Source: Oxalobacteraceae bacterium AB_14
GTDB lineage: Bacteria; Pseudomonadota; Gammaproteobacteria; Burkholderiales; Burkholderiaceae_D
NCBI GenBank assembly: GCA_000381565.1
Contig: KB906724.1
Location: forward strand, 1,431,802 to 1,495,801
Length of the DNA stretch: 64,000 nucleotides
Reading direction: 5' to 3'
Shown here: positions 17,518-29,286 of the stretch, piece by piece
How positions within the stretch are numbered: the stretch's first letter is position 1
How the letters are laid out: the number at the start of each line of letters is the position of its first letter
Notes under the pieces: generated by a model
Told to the model about the DNA's origin: nothing
The model's input: the letters and a program-made list of their open reading frames with translations, nothing else
The model's database searches: none
Made by a program: the position numbers and the translations under genes

Positions 17518-19011
17518 ATGTATGAAGACCGCATCCGCCGCCCGGCGCTGATGGAAAAAGTGATGAGCGCCGCGCAGGCGGCCAAACTGTTCAAGAAAGG
17601 CATGACCGTCGGCATGAGCGGTTTCACCCGCGCCGGCGACGCCAAGGCGCTGCCGCTGGCGCTGGTGGAGCGCGCCCGCGCCGAGCCGCTGAACCTGACC
17701 CTGTTGACCGGCGCCTCGCTGGGCAACGACAGCGACGGCTTGATGGCCAACGCCGGCGTGGTCGCCCGCCGCATGCCGTTCCAGGCCGACGCCGCGCTGC
17801 GCCGCAAGATCAACGCCGGCGAGGTGATGTTCATCGACCAGCACCTGTCGGAGACGGCCGAGCAGCTGCGCTCCGGCGACCTGAAGGCGGTCGACATCGC
17901 CGTCATCGAAGCGGTGGCGATCACGCCGGACGGCGGCATCGTACCCACCATGTCGGTCGGGAACTCGGCCAACTTCGCCCAGCAGGCGGACCAGGTGATC
18001 GTCGAGATCAACCTGAGCGCGCCGCTGGCGCTGGAGGGCTTCCACGACATCTACATTCCGGGCGCGCGTCCGCGCCGCGGCGCGATCCCCTTGCTGGCGC
18101 CGTGGCAGCGCATGGGCTGGACCTCGATCCCGGTGCATCCCGACCGCATCGCCGCCATCGTCATCACCGACAGCCCGGACAGCCCCTCCAACGCGCTGCC
18201 GCCGGACGCCGAGACCGACGCCATCGCCCGCCACGTGATCGCCTTCCTCGAGGGCGAGGTCAAGGCCGGCCGCATGGGGCCGGAGCTGCGGCCGCTGCAG
18301 GCGGGGATAGGCACCATCGCCAACGCGGTGCTGCATGGCCTGATCGACTCGCCGTTCCGCCACATGACGATGTATTCGGAGGTGCTGCAGGACAGCGCGA
18401 TCGAGCTGCTCGACTCGGGCCAGCTGGATATGGCGTCGGCCTCGTCGATCACGCTGTCGGCGGCGATGCACGAAAAATTCATCCGCAACATCGAGCAGTA
18501 CCGCGAGCGCATCGTGCTGCGGCCGCAGGAGATCAGCAACCATCCCGAGGTGGTGCGGCGGCTGGGGCTCATCGCGCTGAACACGGCGCTGGAGTTCGAC
18601 ATCTACGGCAACGTCAACTCCACCCATGTCGGCGGCACCCACATGATGAATGGCATCGGCGGCTCGGGCGACTTCGCGCGCAACGCCCAGATCTCGATGT
18701 TCGTCAGCAAATCGGTGGCCAAGGGCGGCGCCATTTCCAGCGTGGTGCCGTTTGCCGCCCATGTCGACCACACCGAGCATGACGTCGACGTGCTGGTGAC
18801 GGAATGGGGCCTGGCCGACCTGCGCGGCCTGGCGCCGCGCGAACGCGCGCCGCTGATCATCGAACGCTGCGCCCATCCCGACTATCGCCCGCAGCTGCGC
18901 GCCTACCTGGCCGAGGCGCTCACGCGCGGCGGCCAGACGCCGCACGTGCTGGAACAGGCCTTGTCCTGGCACGCCCGCCATCAGGCGGAAGGGAGCATGC
19001 TGGTAAAATAG
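17518..19011 (+). CDS. Acetyl-CoA hydrolase/transferase family protein (succinate CoA-transferase-like)
   Basis: Members exchange CoA between acetyl-CoA or other acyl-CoAs and carboxylates such as succinate or acetate. The 497-residue length and sequence match the AarC/Ach1 family. The catalytic glutamate is in MTMYSEVLQD, and the glycine-rich GGTHMMNGIGGSGDFARN block near the C-terminus is typical. ATG 17518 has GAGGAG at 17506-17511; the longer open frame upstream overlaps the promoter region and was rejected. It is divergent from a LysR gene that probably controls it. Confidence 0.93.
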   Translation: MYEDRIRRPALMEKVMSAAQAAKLFKKGMTVGMSGFTRAGDAKALPLALVERARAEPLNLTLLTGASLGNDSDGLMANAGVVARRMPFQADAALRRKINAGEVMFIDQHLSETAEQLRSGDLKAVDIAVIEAVAITPDGGIVPTMSVGNSANFAQQADQVIVEINLSAPLALEGFHDIYIPGARPRRGAIPLLAPWQRMGWTSIPVHPDRIAAIVITDSPDSPSNALPPDAETDAIARHVIAFLEGEVKAGRMGPELRPLQAGIGTIANAVLHGLIDSPFRHMTMYSEVLQDSAIELLDSGQLDMASASSITLSAAMHEKFIRNIEQYRERIVLRPQEISNHPEVVRRLGLIALNTALEFDIYGNVNSTHVGGTHMMNGIGGSGDFARNAQISMFVSKSVAKGGAISSVVPFAAHVDHTEHDVDVLVTEWGLADLRGLAPRERAPLIIERCAHPDYRPQLRAYLAEALTRGGQTPHVLEQALSWHARHQAEGSMLVK

Positions 19012-19043
19012 CGTCATCGGCATTCACTTCATATTGGATCGAC

Positions 19044-20168
19044 ATGACTATCAAAATCAGCCAAAACTTCGACTCCGGCGCCATCGAGGTGCTGCGCGCG
19101 GACAGCGCGGCGGAGATCGAACTGAATCTGCGCAAGGACTCGCACGCCGACATCCACCAGTGGTTCCACTTCCGCCTGCAGGGCGCGCGCGGCCAGCAGG
19201 TGCGCTTGCGCTTCCTGAACGCCGGCCAGGCCACCTACGCCAAGGGCTACGAGGACTACCAGGCCGTCGCCAGCTACGACACCGAAAACTGGTTCCGCGT
19301 GCCGACCGCCTTCGACGGCGAGGTCATGACCATCAAGCACACGCCGGAAACCGACAGCGTCTACTATGCCTACTTCGAGCCGTATTCGTTCGAGCGCCAT
19401 CTGCGCCTGCTGGGTGAAGTGGCCGAGCATCCGCTGGCCCGCGTGCACGACCTGGGCAACACCATCGACGGCCGCGACATGAACCTGGTCGTCATCGGCA
19501 AGCCGGAAGCGGAAAAGAAAATCTGGGTCATCGCGCGCCAGCATCCGGGCGAATCGATGGCCGAATGGTTTGTCGAAGGCCTGATCGATTCGCTGCTGGA
19601 CGACGCCAATCCGATCGCCCGCAAGCTGCTGCAGCGCTGCGTGTTCTACATTGTGCCGAACATGAATCCGGACGGTTCGGTGCGCGGCAACCTGCGCACC
19701 AATGCCTCGGGCGCCAACCTCAATCGCGAGTGGATGACGCCATCGGTCGAGCGCAGCCCGGAAGTGCTGTACGTGAAGCAGAAGATGCACGAAACCGGCA
19801 TCGACATGTTCTTCGACATTCACGGCGACGAGGCGCTGCCGTACAACTTCGTAGCCGGTAACGAGATGCTGGAGAACTTCAGCGAAGAGCGCCGCGTCAA
19901 GCAGCAGGCCTTCATCGACCGCTACAAGAACGCCAGTCCGGACTTCCAGGACAAATACGGCTACGCCGCCAGCAAGTACAAGGAAGACATGCTGACCTTG
20001 GCCTCCAAGTACGTGGGCCACCACTTCGGCTGCCTGGCGCTGACCCTGGAGATGCCGTTCAAGGACAACGCCGACCTGCCGGACCCGCACGTGGGCTGGA
20101 ACGGCGCCCGCAGCGCGGCGCTGGGCGCGTCCATCCTGCAGCCTATCCTGCTGTCGCTGGACGCCTGA
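19044..20168 (+). CDS. M14-family zinc carboxypeptidase (cytosolic carboxypeptidase-like)
   Basis: A 374-residue M14 metallopeptidase. An N-terminal beta-sandwich domain (about 1-120, typical of cytosolic carboxypeptidase relatives) precedes the catalytic domain. Visible zinc and catalytic motifs are HPGES (His and Glu ligands), NMNPDGSVRGNLRTN, HGDE (third ligand His) and the general-base Glu in LTLEMPF. There is no signal peptide, so it is cytoplasmic. Eukaryotic homologues remove glutamates from protein C-termini; the bacterial substrate is not known. The start is ATG 19044, 32 bp after the CoA-transferase stop; the open frame upstream overlaps that gene. The CYTH gene follows after one base. 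Confidence 0.9.
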   Translation: MTIKISQNFDSGAIEVLRADSAAEIELNLRKDSHADIHQWFHFRLQGARGQQVRLRFLNAGQATYAKGYEDYQAVASYDTENWFRVPTAFDGEVMTIKHTPETDSVYYAYFEPYSFERHLRLLGEVAEHPLARVHDLGNTIDGRDMNLVVIGKPEAEKKIWVIARQHPGESMAEWFVEGLIDSLLDDANPIARKLLQRCVFYIVPNMNPDGSVRGNLRTNASGANLNREWMTPSVERSPEVLYVKQKMHETGIDMFFDIHGDEALPYNFVAGNEMLENFSEERRVKQQAFIDRYKNASPDFQDKYGYAASKYKEDMLTLASKYVGHHFGCLALTLEMPFKDNADLPDPHVGWNGARSAALGASILQPILLSLDA

Positions 20169-20169
20169 G

Positions 20170-20634
20170 ATGGGCGTTGAAATCGAGCGCAAGTTCCTGT
20201 TGCGCGGCGATGCGTGGAAGAGCCTTGGCGAACCGGTGTTTTTTCGCCAGGGCTATCTGTCGTCGCACAAGGAGCGCGTGGTGCGGGTGCGCATCGAGGG
20301 CGATCATGCGGTGATGACGATCAAGGGCCGCAACGTCGGCGCCACCCGCGGCGAGTGGGAGTATCCGATCCCGATGGCCGACGCGGTCGAGCTGCTGGAC
20401 CGTTTGTGCGAACAGCCGCTGATCGAAAAATACCGTCGCTGCATCAGCTACGCGGGCAATGTGTGGGAGGTCGACGAATTCCTCGGCGCGAACGCGGGAC
20501 TGGTCGTGGCCGAGATCGAATTGAGCTCGGAAGACCAGGTCTTCGACAAGCCGGAGTGGATAGGGGAGGAAGTCACCGACGACCTGCGCTACCTGAACTC
20601 CAGCCTGATCAAGCACCCTTACTCGGAGTGGTAA
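20170..20634 (+). CDS. CYTH-domain protein (probable inorganic triphosphatase)
   Basis: A 154-residue CYTH protein with the diagnostic EIERKFLL at residues 4-11 and alternating charged residues lining the triphosphate tunnel (RVRIEGDHAVMTIK, EKYRR, AEIELSSE). Single-domain bacterial CYTH proteins of this length act mainly as metal-dependent tripolyphosphatases; some relatives are thiamine triphosphatases or adenylate cyclases. It is one base downstream of the M14 peptidase stop and thus translationally linked. A REP-like palindrome follows. Confidence 0.92.
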   Translation: MGVEIERKFLLRGDAWKSLGEPVFFRQGYLSSHKERVVRVRIEGDHAVMTIKGRNVGATRGEWEYPIPMADAVELLDRLCEQPLIEKYRRCISYAGNVWEVDEFLGANAGLVVAEIELSSEDQVFDKPEWIGEEVTDDLRYLNSSLIKHPYSEW

Positions 20635-20640
20635 GCGCCA

Positions 20641-20720
20641 CGTCGTTCCCGCGAAAGCGGGAACCCATGCTTCGCTTCCGTTGAGGCGATGTATGGATAC
20701 CGGCTTTCGCGGGTATGACG
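20641..20720. repeat. REP-like palindromic element, copy A
   Basis: Two GC-rich hairpins in inverted orientation flank a short spacer: CGTTCCCGCGAAAGCGGGAAC at the left and CCGGCTTTCGCGGG near the right end. It fills the gap between the convergent CYTH and DUF2863 genes. Copies B and C are at 46494 and 49835. Confidence 0.85.
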
Positions 20721-20725
20721 TGCAG

Positions 20726-21994
20726 TTAGTGGAAGTGCTCGGTACCGCTAGGCGTATCCTCGGGCATTTCCGCGTGCGCCAGTTCGCCGACCGGATCGGC
20801 GAACAGCGGCGCGCCGCAGTCGTCGCAGAACTCGGCCACGAAGCGCTCGCTGTGCTTCTTGATCTGCGTGATGCCGGCCTCGTTCAGGTTGTTGATGATT
20901 TCCTCCACCGGCGTCACCGGCTGCTGCACGATGCCGCCCGGACCGCCTTGCAGCGGACCTTCCGGCGGCGTGCCTTCCTCGTCTTCCTGCCCGTACAGCG
21001 GCCACACCACGCCGTAGATCACGTCCGGCGACGAACGCTGCGTGAACGCCACGCGGTATTCGTCGATCTGGCCGTCGGCGTTTTCCTCGCCGAAGCCTGC
21101 GATCACCGCGCGCAGCTCGGACGGCTCGACCGCCAGCGTATGCGTCAGGTAATGCACGGCGGCGCGGATCGACACCGGGCGGATCAGCTTGTCCGCCTCG
21201 CGGCAGGCCATGTAGTAGGCCTCCGGCAGCAGCAGCTCGACGCCGCAACCCGGCAGCAAGCGGTTGATGGTCGGCGTCACCTGCGCGCGCCACTGCTCCA
21301 GCGCGTTGGTGCGTTCGGTCACGAAGTTGGCCTGGTTGGCCGGCATCTGCCAGCGGAACAGCGGGCCGCCCGCCGGCGTCACCACGGCCACCAGCAGGTA
21401 GCGGGTGTCGGCCAGGAAGGGCGCCGTCTCCGGCACCTTGGTGTCGGGCTTGAGCACCGTGCCCTTGAGCGCGGCCTGGGCCAGCTTGTGCACCTTGGCA
21501 TAGGTCTCGACATGGCTGCGCGGCAGTTGGTCGATCGAGAACAGCGTCGGCGACATCGCCATGTGCGTGCCGTCGGCCAGCAGGTGGGCCGAGAAGTGCG
21601 CCGACAGCGTGCTCAGGATATCGGCCGGGATCGCGCCCGAGGCGATGGCGAAGCGGGTCCACGCCAGGATGGGCGCGGCCACCAGCAGCACGTCGTACCG
21701 CTTGGCGACGCCATCGGTCTCGACGGTGATGCTGCTCGACTCGCTGACCGCTTCCACGCCATCCATCAACACGTCATACGCGTTCAGGTCTTCCTTGAAC
21801 AGGCTGTTCAAGGTCGAATCGATGGTTTCCTGGTGGCCGGTCTTGAGGAGTTTGTGGAGCTGCGCATCGAGGCTGTGTTCCCATGCCCGCTCTTCGATAC
21901 GGCTGGCCGCCTGCCCGACAGCGAGGGCATAGGTGACGAGGCGTTGGCTCTCGGCAGACAACTTATGGGATGAATCTTTATTTGGACGACGCAT
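20726..21994 (-). CDS. DUF2863-family protein
   Basis: A 422-residue cytoplasmic protein of a family largely confined to Betaproteobacteria, function unknown. The N-terminus starts MRRPNKDSSHKLSAESQRL, followed by about 350 residues of mixed alpha/beta character. A CxxC pair near the end (FCDDCGAPLF) could bind metal. The last 25 residues are acidic and histidine-tipped (GTEHFH). It faces the CYTH gene across a REP-like element and is divergent from nothing close; its 5' side meets the acnA terminator region. Confidence 0.8.
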   Translation of the reverse strand: MRRPNKDSSHKLSAESQRLVTYALAVGQAASRIEERAWEHSLDAQLHKLLKTGHQETIDSTLNSLFKEDLNAYDVLMDGVEAVSESSSITVETDGVAKRYDVLLVAAPILAWTRFAIASGAIPADILSTLSAHFSAHLLADGTHMAMSPTLFSIDQLPRSHVETYAKVHKLAQAALKGTVLKPDTKVPETAPFLADTRYLLVAVVTPAGGPLFRWQMPANQANFVTERTNALEQWRAQVTPTINRLLPGCGVELLLPEAYYMACREADKLIRPVSIRAAVHYLTHTLAVEPSELRAVIAGFGEENADGQIDEYRVAFTQRSSPDVIYGVVWPLYGQEDEEGTPPEGPLQGGPGGIVQQPVTPVEEIINNLNEAGITQIKKHSERFVAEFCDDCGAPLFADPVGELAHAEMPEDTPSGTEHFH

Positions 21995-22091
21995 AGCGCA
22001 ATAAGAGTCTCATAAAAGTGAATAAAGCGGATCAGTCATGCAGATGATAACCCTTATGAACCGTATTGTAGTTGATTCAGCAAACGTGCAT

Positions 22092-22145
22092 AAAAAAACG
22101 CCCTGTGGCCATGAGGCGGCCTTGGCCGCCTCAGCACACAGGGCG
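22092..22145 (-). terminator. Rho-independent terminator after acnA
   Basis: On the minus strand a long hairpin (outer arms CGCCCTGTG / CACAGGGCG, inner arms GAGGCGGCC / GGCCGCCTC) is followed by seven T residues. It lies 25 bp after the acnA stop and ends the mdh-acnA operon. Confidence 0.9.
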
Positions 22146-22169
22146 CTCTTCTGTAAAACAACTAACTTT

Positions 22170-24878
<2,709 letters not shown>

Positions 24879-24971
24879 GACCTCTCCTTCGTGGGTATCG
24901 TCTATTATTGAAGTTAAAACCGTGGTGCTGGCGCCCGTGCCGGCGCGCCCCTTTGGAACTTGAAAACGGTA

Positions 24972-25481
24972 TTACTGAATCGTGATCTTGGTGCTGGTCG
25001 GCTCCGTCGCGCTCGGGGCTGCCGGTTTCCGTTGCTCGGCGTCGCGGCACTCGTTGGCCAGCTGGCGATTCCGCTTGGAGTCCAGCAGCATGGCCTTGGC
25101 CGGAATACCGATCCAGATCAGGCCGTACAAGTGGTTCTCGAAACGCTGCGCGCCGGTGGTGGTGCCCACGCGCGTCAGGCGGTGCAGGCGCTTCTTCCAG
25201 CGCAGCGCGATGTGCGCTTCGTCTTTGGCGTTGGCGTAGACCGTGATCTTGTTGCCCAGCTCGCAGTCGAACTCGGTCACTGCCGCATCGGCCACGTTAG
25301 GCTCGTCGGCGTCTTCATCCGGCACCTTGGTTTCGACAGGCTTGGCGACGGCCTTGGATTTGCCTGCCTTCTTGACGGATTTCTTGGCTGGCGCGGTGGT
25401 CTGCGCTTGCGCGCCGGCGGCCAGGGTCATGGAGGCTAGCGCGAAGCTGCAAGCGAGGAGTAGTTTGGAGATGGACATCAT
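24972..25481 (-). CDS. Secreted MliC/PliC-like domain protein
   Basis: A 169-residue exported protein. A signal peptide (MMSISKLLLACSFALASMTLAAGAQA) is followed by a lysine-rich linker and an 80-residue domain bounded by two cysteines (FDCELG and NECRDAE). The pattern, including tvYANAKDEAHIALRW, RVGTTTGAQRFENH and LYGLIWIG, resembles membrane-bound lysozyme inhibitors of the C-type family (MliC/PliC); I recognise the pattern rather than a strong match. Start ATG 25481 overlaps the stop of the upstream lyase gene as ATGA, so the two are coupled. Its presence between TCA genes is conserved in neither function nor logic that I know. Confidence 0.6.
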   Translation of the reverse strand: MMSISKLLLACSFALASMTLAAGAQAQTTAPAKKSVKKAGKSKAVAKPVETKVPDEDADEPNVADAAVTEFDCELGNKITVYANAKDEAHIALRWKKRLHRLTRVGTTTGAQRFENHLYGLIWIGIPAKAMLLDSKRNRQLANECRDAEQRKPAAPSATEPTSTKITIQ

Positions 25482-26482
25482 GGTGTTTCCAGTGTGGGGT
25501 CGGTGGGGCTGCCGTTGATCAGCGTGGTGGCGGACTCGGGCAAGCTCAGCCCGGCCAGCTTGGCGCGCTGTAAAACGGTCCAATAGTATCTGTAGCTTGC
25601 ACGGTCATGCAAGCGCCCGTTTTGGGAAATTGGCCCCCATTGCTTCGCCTCTGCTTCCAGCAGGATGGCGGCCGCCTCGCTGACCTCGGACAGGCGCGGC
25701 GTGAAGGTCTTGATAATTGGTTTGATCTGGTTCGGGTGGATGCTCCACATGCGCGTGTAGCCGAATTCGGCGGCGGCGCGCTGGGCATCGTTGGCGGCGA
25801 CCGCCGTGTCCTTGATCTCGGTGGTGACGTTATGCGACGGCACCTTGCCGTGCGCGTGGCAGGCGGCGGCGATCTCCAGCTTGGCGCGCACCACCAGCGG
25901 GTGCGTGAACTGGCCCGGCGTGCGCATCGCGTTGGCGGGAATCGCGCCGTAGTGCGCGGAGACGAAATCCATGATGCCGAACGACAGGCACTGCACCTGG
26001 GGCAGGGCGGCGATGTCGTAGGCTTCGCGCAGCGCGCCGTGGGTTTCGATCAGCACGTGCACCGGCAGGTCCTTGCGGCCGGCCTTGGCGGCGTGGGTGT
26101 TGATCAGCTTGATGGCGGCCGCCACTTCCTTGGCGCCGTGCACCTTGGGCAGCACGATATAGGCCAGGCGCTGGGCGGCGGCGCAGATGATCCCGACATC
26201 TTGCTCAAAATAGGGGCTGGCGACATCGTGCACGCGGGCGCCGATGCGGTTGAATTTGTTGTCGTCCGACAGCAGCAGTTCCGCCACCAGGCGGGCGTGG
26301 GCTTGCTCGTTGCCGGCGCTGGCGCCGTCCTCGCAATCGAGGGTGATGTCGAACAGGGGGCCAAGCTCTTGTTGCAGGGCGATCGATTTGCGCATCAGCT
26401 TTTCGGAGCCGGCGTAGTGGTCGCAGGCCGGCAGCAGCAGCGGCTGGCGATTGCCCTGGAATAAAACCTCGGATGGGTGCAT
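25478..26482 (-). CDS. HpcH/HpaI aldolase / citrate lyase beta-like family protein
   Basis: A protein of about 334 residues resembling CitE and malyl- or citramalyl-CoA lyases, which cleave or form C-C bonds on acyl-CoA esters with Mg2+. The metal and substrate motifs are visible: FDITLDCEDGA (acidic ligands), VLPKVHGAKE, LIETHGALREAYDIA and WSIHPNQIKPI. I start it at ATG 26482 (MHPSEVLFQGN), the conserved beginning; the frame is open to a GTG at 26566 that would add a low-complexity leader. It lies between mdh and the secreted protein gene in the same operon. The exact acyl-CoA substrate cannot be told from sequence. Confidence 0.85.
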   Translation of the reverse strand: MHPSEVLFQGNRQPLLLPACDHYAGSEKLMRKSIALQQELGPLFDITLDCEDGASAGNEQAHARLVAELLLSDDNKFNRIGARVHDVASPYFEQDVGIICAAAQRLAYIVLPKVHGAKEVAAAIKLINTHAAKAGRKDLPVHVLIETHGALREAYDIAALPQVQCLSFGIMDFVSAHYGAIPANAMRTPGQFTHPLVVRAKLEIAAACHAHGKVPSHNVTTEIKDTAVAANDAQRAAAEFGYTRMWSIHPNQIKPIIKTFTPRLSEVSEAAAILLEAEAKQWGPISQNGRLHDRASYRYYWTVLQRAKLAGLSLPESATTLINGSPTDPTLETP

Positions 26483-26585
26483 GCGGGAATCTTGAGTAGA
26501 TACAGACACCGCGCTGCTCTCGGCAGCGCGGCGGGTGCGGCGGATCGGTGGTTTAACCGGTTCCACTTGCGGGTGGTGTCAGAAC

Positions 26586-27578
26586 TTAGGCTGGCAGCAG
26601 GTGCTTGACGCCTTCGCGCTCTTCGGTCAGTTCTTTCAGGGTGATGTTGATGCGCTCTTGCGAGAACGCGTCGATTTCCAGGCCCTGGACGATTTTGTAT
26701 TCGCCGTTTTCGGTGGTCACAGGGAAGCCGAACATGGTGCCTTCAGGGATGCCATACGAACCATCCGAAGGAACGCCCATCGTGGTCCACTTGCCGGCGG
26801 TGCCCAGTACCCAGTCATGCACGTGGTCGATCGCTGCGTTGGCGGCCGAAGCAGCCGACGACAGGCCGCGCGCTTCGATGATCGCTGCGCCGCGCTTGCC
26901 GACGGTTGGCAGGAAGGTGTTGGCGTTCCATTCCTGGTCGTTGATCAGGTCTTTGACAGCTTTGCCGTTGACGCTGGCGAAACGGTAGTCGGCGTACATG
27001 GTCGGCGAGTGGTTGCCCCATACGCACAGCTGCTCGATGTCCTTGACGGCGGTGCCGGTCTTGGCGGCCACTTGCGACAGCGCGCGGTTGTGGTCCAGGC
27101 GCAGCATGGCGGTGAAGTTCTTGGCCGGCAGCGAAGGCGCCGATTTCATGGCGATGTAGGCGTTGGTGTTGGCTGGATTGCCGACCACCAGTACTTTGAC
27201 GTTGCGCGATGCGACGGCATCCAGTGCCTTGCCTTGCACGGTGAAGATCTGGGCGTTCGCTTCCAGCAGGTCCTTGCGTTCCATGCCTGGACCGCGTGGA
27301 CGGGCGCCAACCAGCACGGCGACGTCGACATCCTTGAAGGCGGTCATCGGGTCGGAGTGGGCGGTCATCTCGGTCAGCAGCGGGAAGGCGCAGTCGTCGA
27401 TTTCCATCATGACGCCCTTGAGTGCTTTCTGGGCTTTCTCGTCGGCGATTTCCAGCAATTGCAGAATGACTGGTTGGTCTTTGCCCAGCATGTCGCCATT
27501 GGCGATGCGGAACAGCAGAGCGTAACCGATTTGACCGGCGGCGCCGGTGACAGCAACACGCATTGGGGTTTTAGCCAT
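26586..27578 (-). CDS. mdh: Malate dehydrogenase
   Basis: This enzyme oxidises malate to oxaloacetate with NAD+ in the TCA cycle. The 330-residue length fits the betaproteobacterial type. The nucleotide-binding motif is [17 protein letters not shown] at the N-terminus, the substrate-binding loop [14 protein letters not shown], and the catalytic histidine is in [17 protein letters not shown] precedes the ATG. It is the first gene of the minus-strand operon ending with acnA; its promoter and a GntR-type operator are in the 246-bp gap upstream. Confidence 0.97.
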   Translation of the reverse strand: MAKTPMRVAVTGAAGQIGYALLFRIANGDMLGKDQPVILQLLEIADEKAQKALKGVMMEIDDCAFPLLTEMTAHSDPMTAFKDVDVAVLVGARPRGPGMERKDLLEANAQIFTVQGKALDAVASRNVKVLVVGNPANTNAYIAMKSAPSLPAKNFTAMLRLDHNRALSQVAAKTGTAVKDIEQLCVWGNHSPTMYADYRFASVNGKAVKDLINDQEWNANTFLPTVGKRGAAIIEARGLSSAASAANAAIDHVHDWVLGTAGKWTTMGVPSDGSYGIPEGTMFGFPVTTENGEYKIVQGLEIDAFSQERINITLKELTEEREGVKHLLPA

Positions 27579-27709
27579 GATGAATCTCCAAAGTGGGAAT
27601 TAAAACGTTCTCGAAGCTGGACCGGTGCCGGTCCGGGAAATCGTAATCATACTGCAAATTGAGCGCTTAGAATGGTTGCCGAGGCGATAGCTAATGCGTC
27701 TCGCCGGGG

Positions 27710-27738
27710 AGTGTAGGCGTGTGGCAGGCATCTGTCAA
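27710..27738 (-). promoter_or_regulatory. mdh promoter
   Basis: On the minus strand a perfect -35 TTGACA (27733-27738) and a -10 TACACT (27710-27715) are separated by 17 bp. The untranslated leader would be about 125 nt. Confidence 0.75.
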
Positions 27739-27742
27739 TCCT

Positions 27743-27770
27743 ATCTTATGTCTTATATAAGACAGATAAG
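27743..27770. promoter_or_regulatory. Candidate GntR operator between mdh and the GntR gene
   Basis: The core GTCTTATATAAGAC (27750-27763) is a perfect 14-bp palindrome, flanked by CTTAT and ATAAG. It sits five bases upstream of the mdh -35 box and 62 bp before the divergent GntR gene. The size and symmetry fit a GntR dimer site. Confidence 0.7.
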
Positions 27771-27824
27771 TTATTGCTTGTTTTTGCTGGACGGCACCGG
27801 GCATTTGTGGTGAAATCTTGGTCT

Positions 27825-28634
27825 ATGAATTCAGTCCCGCCCAATCCGAACAGCAATTCCACTGCCGTCAGCAACGGCGGGGCTGCCGGACCGTCTGCGG
27901 GCTCCGCGGCCGCGCCGTCGCCGACTTTCTCCCCACTGTACCAGCAAATCAAGGCGCTGATCACGCAAAGCCTGCAATCGGGCGAGTGGAAGCCGGGTGA
28001 ATTGATCCCCAGCGAGGTGGAGCTGGCCAACCGCTTCAAAGTCAGCCAGGGCACGGTGCGCAAGGCGATCGACGAGCTGGCGGCGGAAAACCTGGTCATG
28101 CGTAAGCAGGGCAAGGGCACCTTCGTCTCCACCCACCATGAGGCGCGCGCCCATTTCCGCTTCCTGCGCCTGATGCCCGACGAAGGCGTGCCGCACTACC
28201 CCGAAAGCAAATTCATCGAAGTCAAGCGCATGCGCGCGCCGGCCGACGTGGCGCGCCTGCTCGACCTGAAGTCCGGCGACGCCGTCATCTTCATCAAGCG
28301 CGTGCAATCGTTCGACAGCCTGCCGACCATCGTCGAGGAGCTGTGGCTGCCGGGCATGACCTTCAAGGGACTGACCGCCGAGCGCCTGGTTGAATACAAG
28401 GGCCCGATGTACGGCCTGTTCGAATCCGAGTTCGGCACCCGCATGATACGCGCGACGGAGAAGATCCGCGCCGTCTGCGCCGGCGCCGACGATGCCGAAT
28501 TGCTGCATATTCCCGTCAATACGCCCCTGCTGGCGTCCGAGCGTGTGTCGTTCACCTATGGGGACAAGGCGGTGGAATTGCGCCGCGGCTTGTACTCCAC
28601 GGAACGCCATCACTATCACAACGAGTTGAATTGA
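27825..28634 (+). CDS. GntR-family regulator (HutC/UTRA type), probable TCA-cycle regulator
   Basis: A 269-residue regulator. A low-complexity leader (about 1-35) is followed by the GntR winged helix (PLYQQIKALITQSLQSGEW, then IPSEVELANRFKVSQGTVRKAIDEL) and a UTRA ligand-binding domain (about 105-260). It is divergent from mdh and directly upstream of sdhCDAB, so it probably controls both. A perfect palindrome in the intergenic region is the likely operator. The ligand is probably a TCA-related acid; that is inference. The longer open frame upstream of ATG 27825 overlaps the operator and was rejected. Confidence 0.88.
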   Translation: MNSVPPNPNSNSTAVSNGGAAGPSAGSAAAPSPTFSPLYQQIKALITQSLQSGEWKPGELIPSEVELANRFKVSQGTVRKAIDELAAENLVMRKQGKGTFVSTHHEARAHFRFLRLMPDEGVPHYPESKFIEVKRMRAPADVARLLDLKSGDAVIFIKRVQSFDSLPTIVEELWLPGMTFKGLTAERLVEYKGPMYGLFESEFGTRMIRATEKIRAVCAGADDAELLHIPVNTPLLASERVSFTYGDKAVELRRGLYSTERHHYHNELN

Positions 28635-28753
28635 GGAGACCCTGGAGCACCAAGAAACCCGCTTCAGGAAGCGTAAGCAGGGCGCCGTCACACCCCGGTA
28701 GCATTGTTGCGCTGATAATACGTTGAGCTACGGAAAGTAGCCGCCGCTTAGTG

Positions 28754-28781
28754 TTGCCAAACACTATTTTAGTTATATGTA
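28754..28781 (+). promoter_or_regulatory. Possible sdh promoter
   Basis: TTGCCA (28754-28759) and TATGTA (28776-28781) lie 16 bp apart in the 228-bp gap before sdhC, within the most AT-rich part of that gap. The match is moderate. Confidence 0.35.
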
Positions 28782-28862
28782 ACAATAGATATTGGTTATG
28801 AGTGCGAAAATCGGCGAAAATCGCAGTCTCGATATTTTTGTTTAAGCTTAGGAGGTCTTGTT

Positions 28863-29285
28863 ATGTCAGAAGCCGTAAGGGAAACCCCAAAAAAAGAACG
28901 GCCGGAGTTCCGTAACATTCATGTTACCGAATTGTCCAACTACCGCATGCCTTTGGCGAGTATTGTATCCATCCTGCACCGCATCAGCGGCTTCATGATG
29001 TTTGCACTGCTGCCTTTCGTGCTCTATCTGTTGGAGCAGAGCTTGCGCTCCGAGATCTCCTTCGCCTACTACCAGGGGATTGTTTCCTACCCGCTGGTCA
29101 AACTGATCATCCTGGCCCTGGTCTGGGGTTATATGCATCACTTCTGCGCTGGCGTACGCCACCTGGTGATGGATGCCCACATCGGCCTGGACAAGGATTC
29201 CGCCCGCAAATCGTCCGTCGGCGTGCTGGTCGTCAGCCTGACGCTGACCGCGATCGTCGCCCTCAAATTGTTTGGAGTTTTCTGA
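28863..29285 (+). CDS. sdhC: Succinate dehydrogenase cytochrome b556 subunit
   Basis: A membrane anchor subunit of complex II that helps bind haem b and ubiquinone. 140 residues, with three transmembrane segments at about 33-58, 68-93 and 113-138. Family motifs are SILHRISGFMM (quinone site Ser/Arg region) and HHFCAGVRHLVMD (haem-ligand histidine). AGGAGGT lies six bases before the ATG. It is the first gene of sdhCDAB-sdhE-gltA. Confidence 0.96.
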   Translation: MSEAVRETPKKERPEFRNIHVTELSNYRMPLASIVSILHRISGFMMFALLPFVLYLLEQSLRSEISFAYYQGIVSYPLVKLIILALVWGYMHHFCAGVRHLVMDAHIGLDKDSARKSSVGVLVVSLTLTAIVALKLFGVF

Positions 29286-29286
29286 G

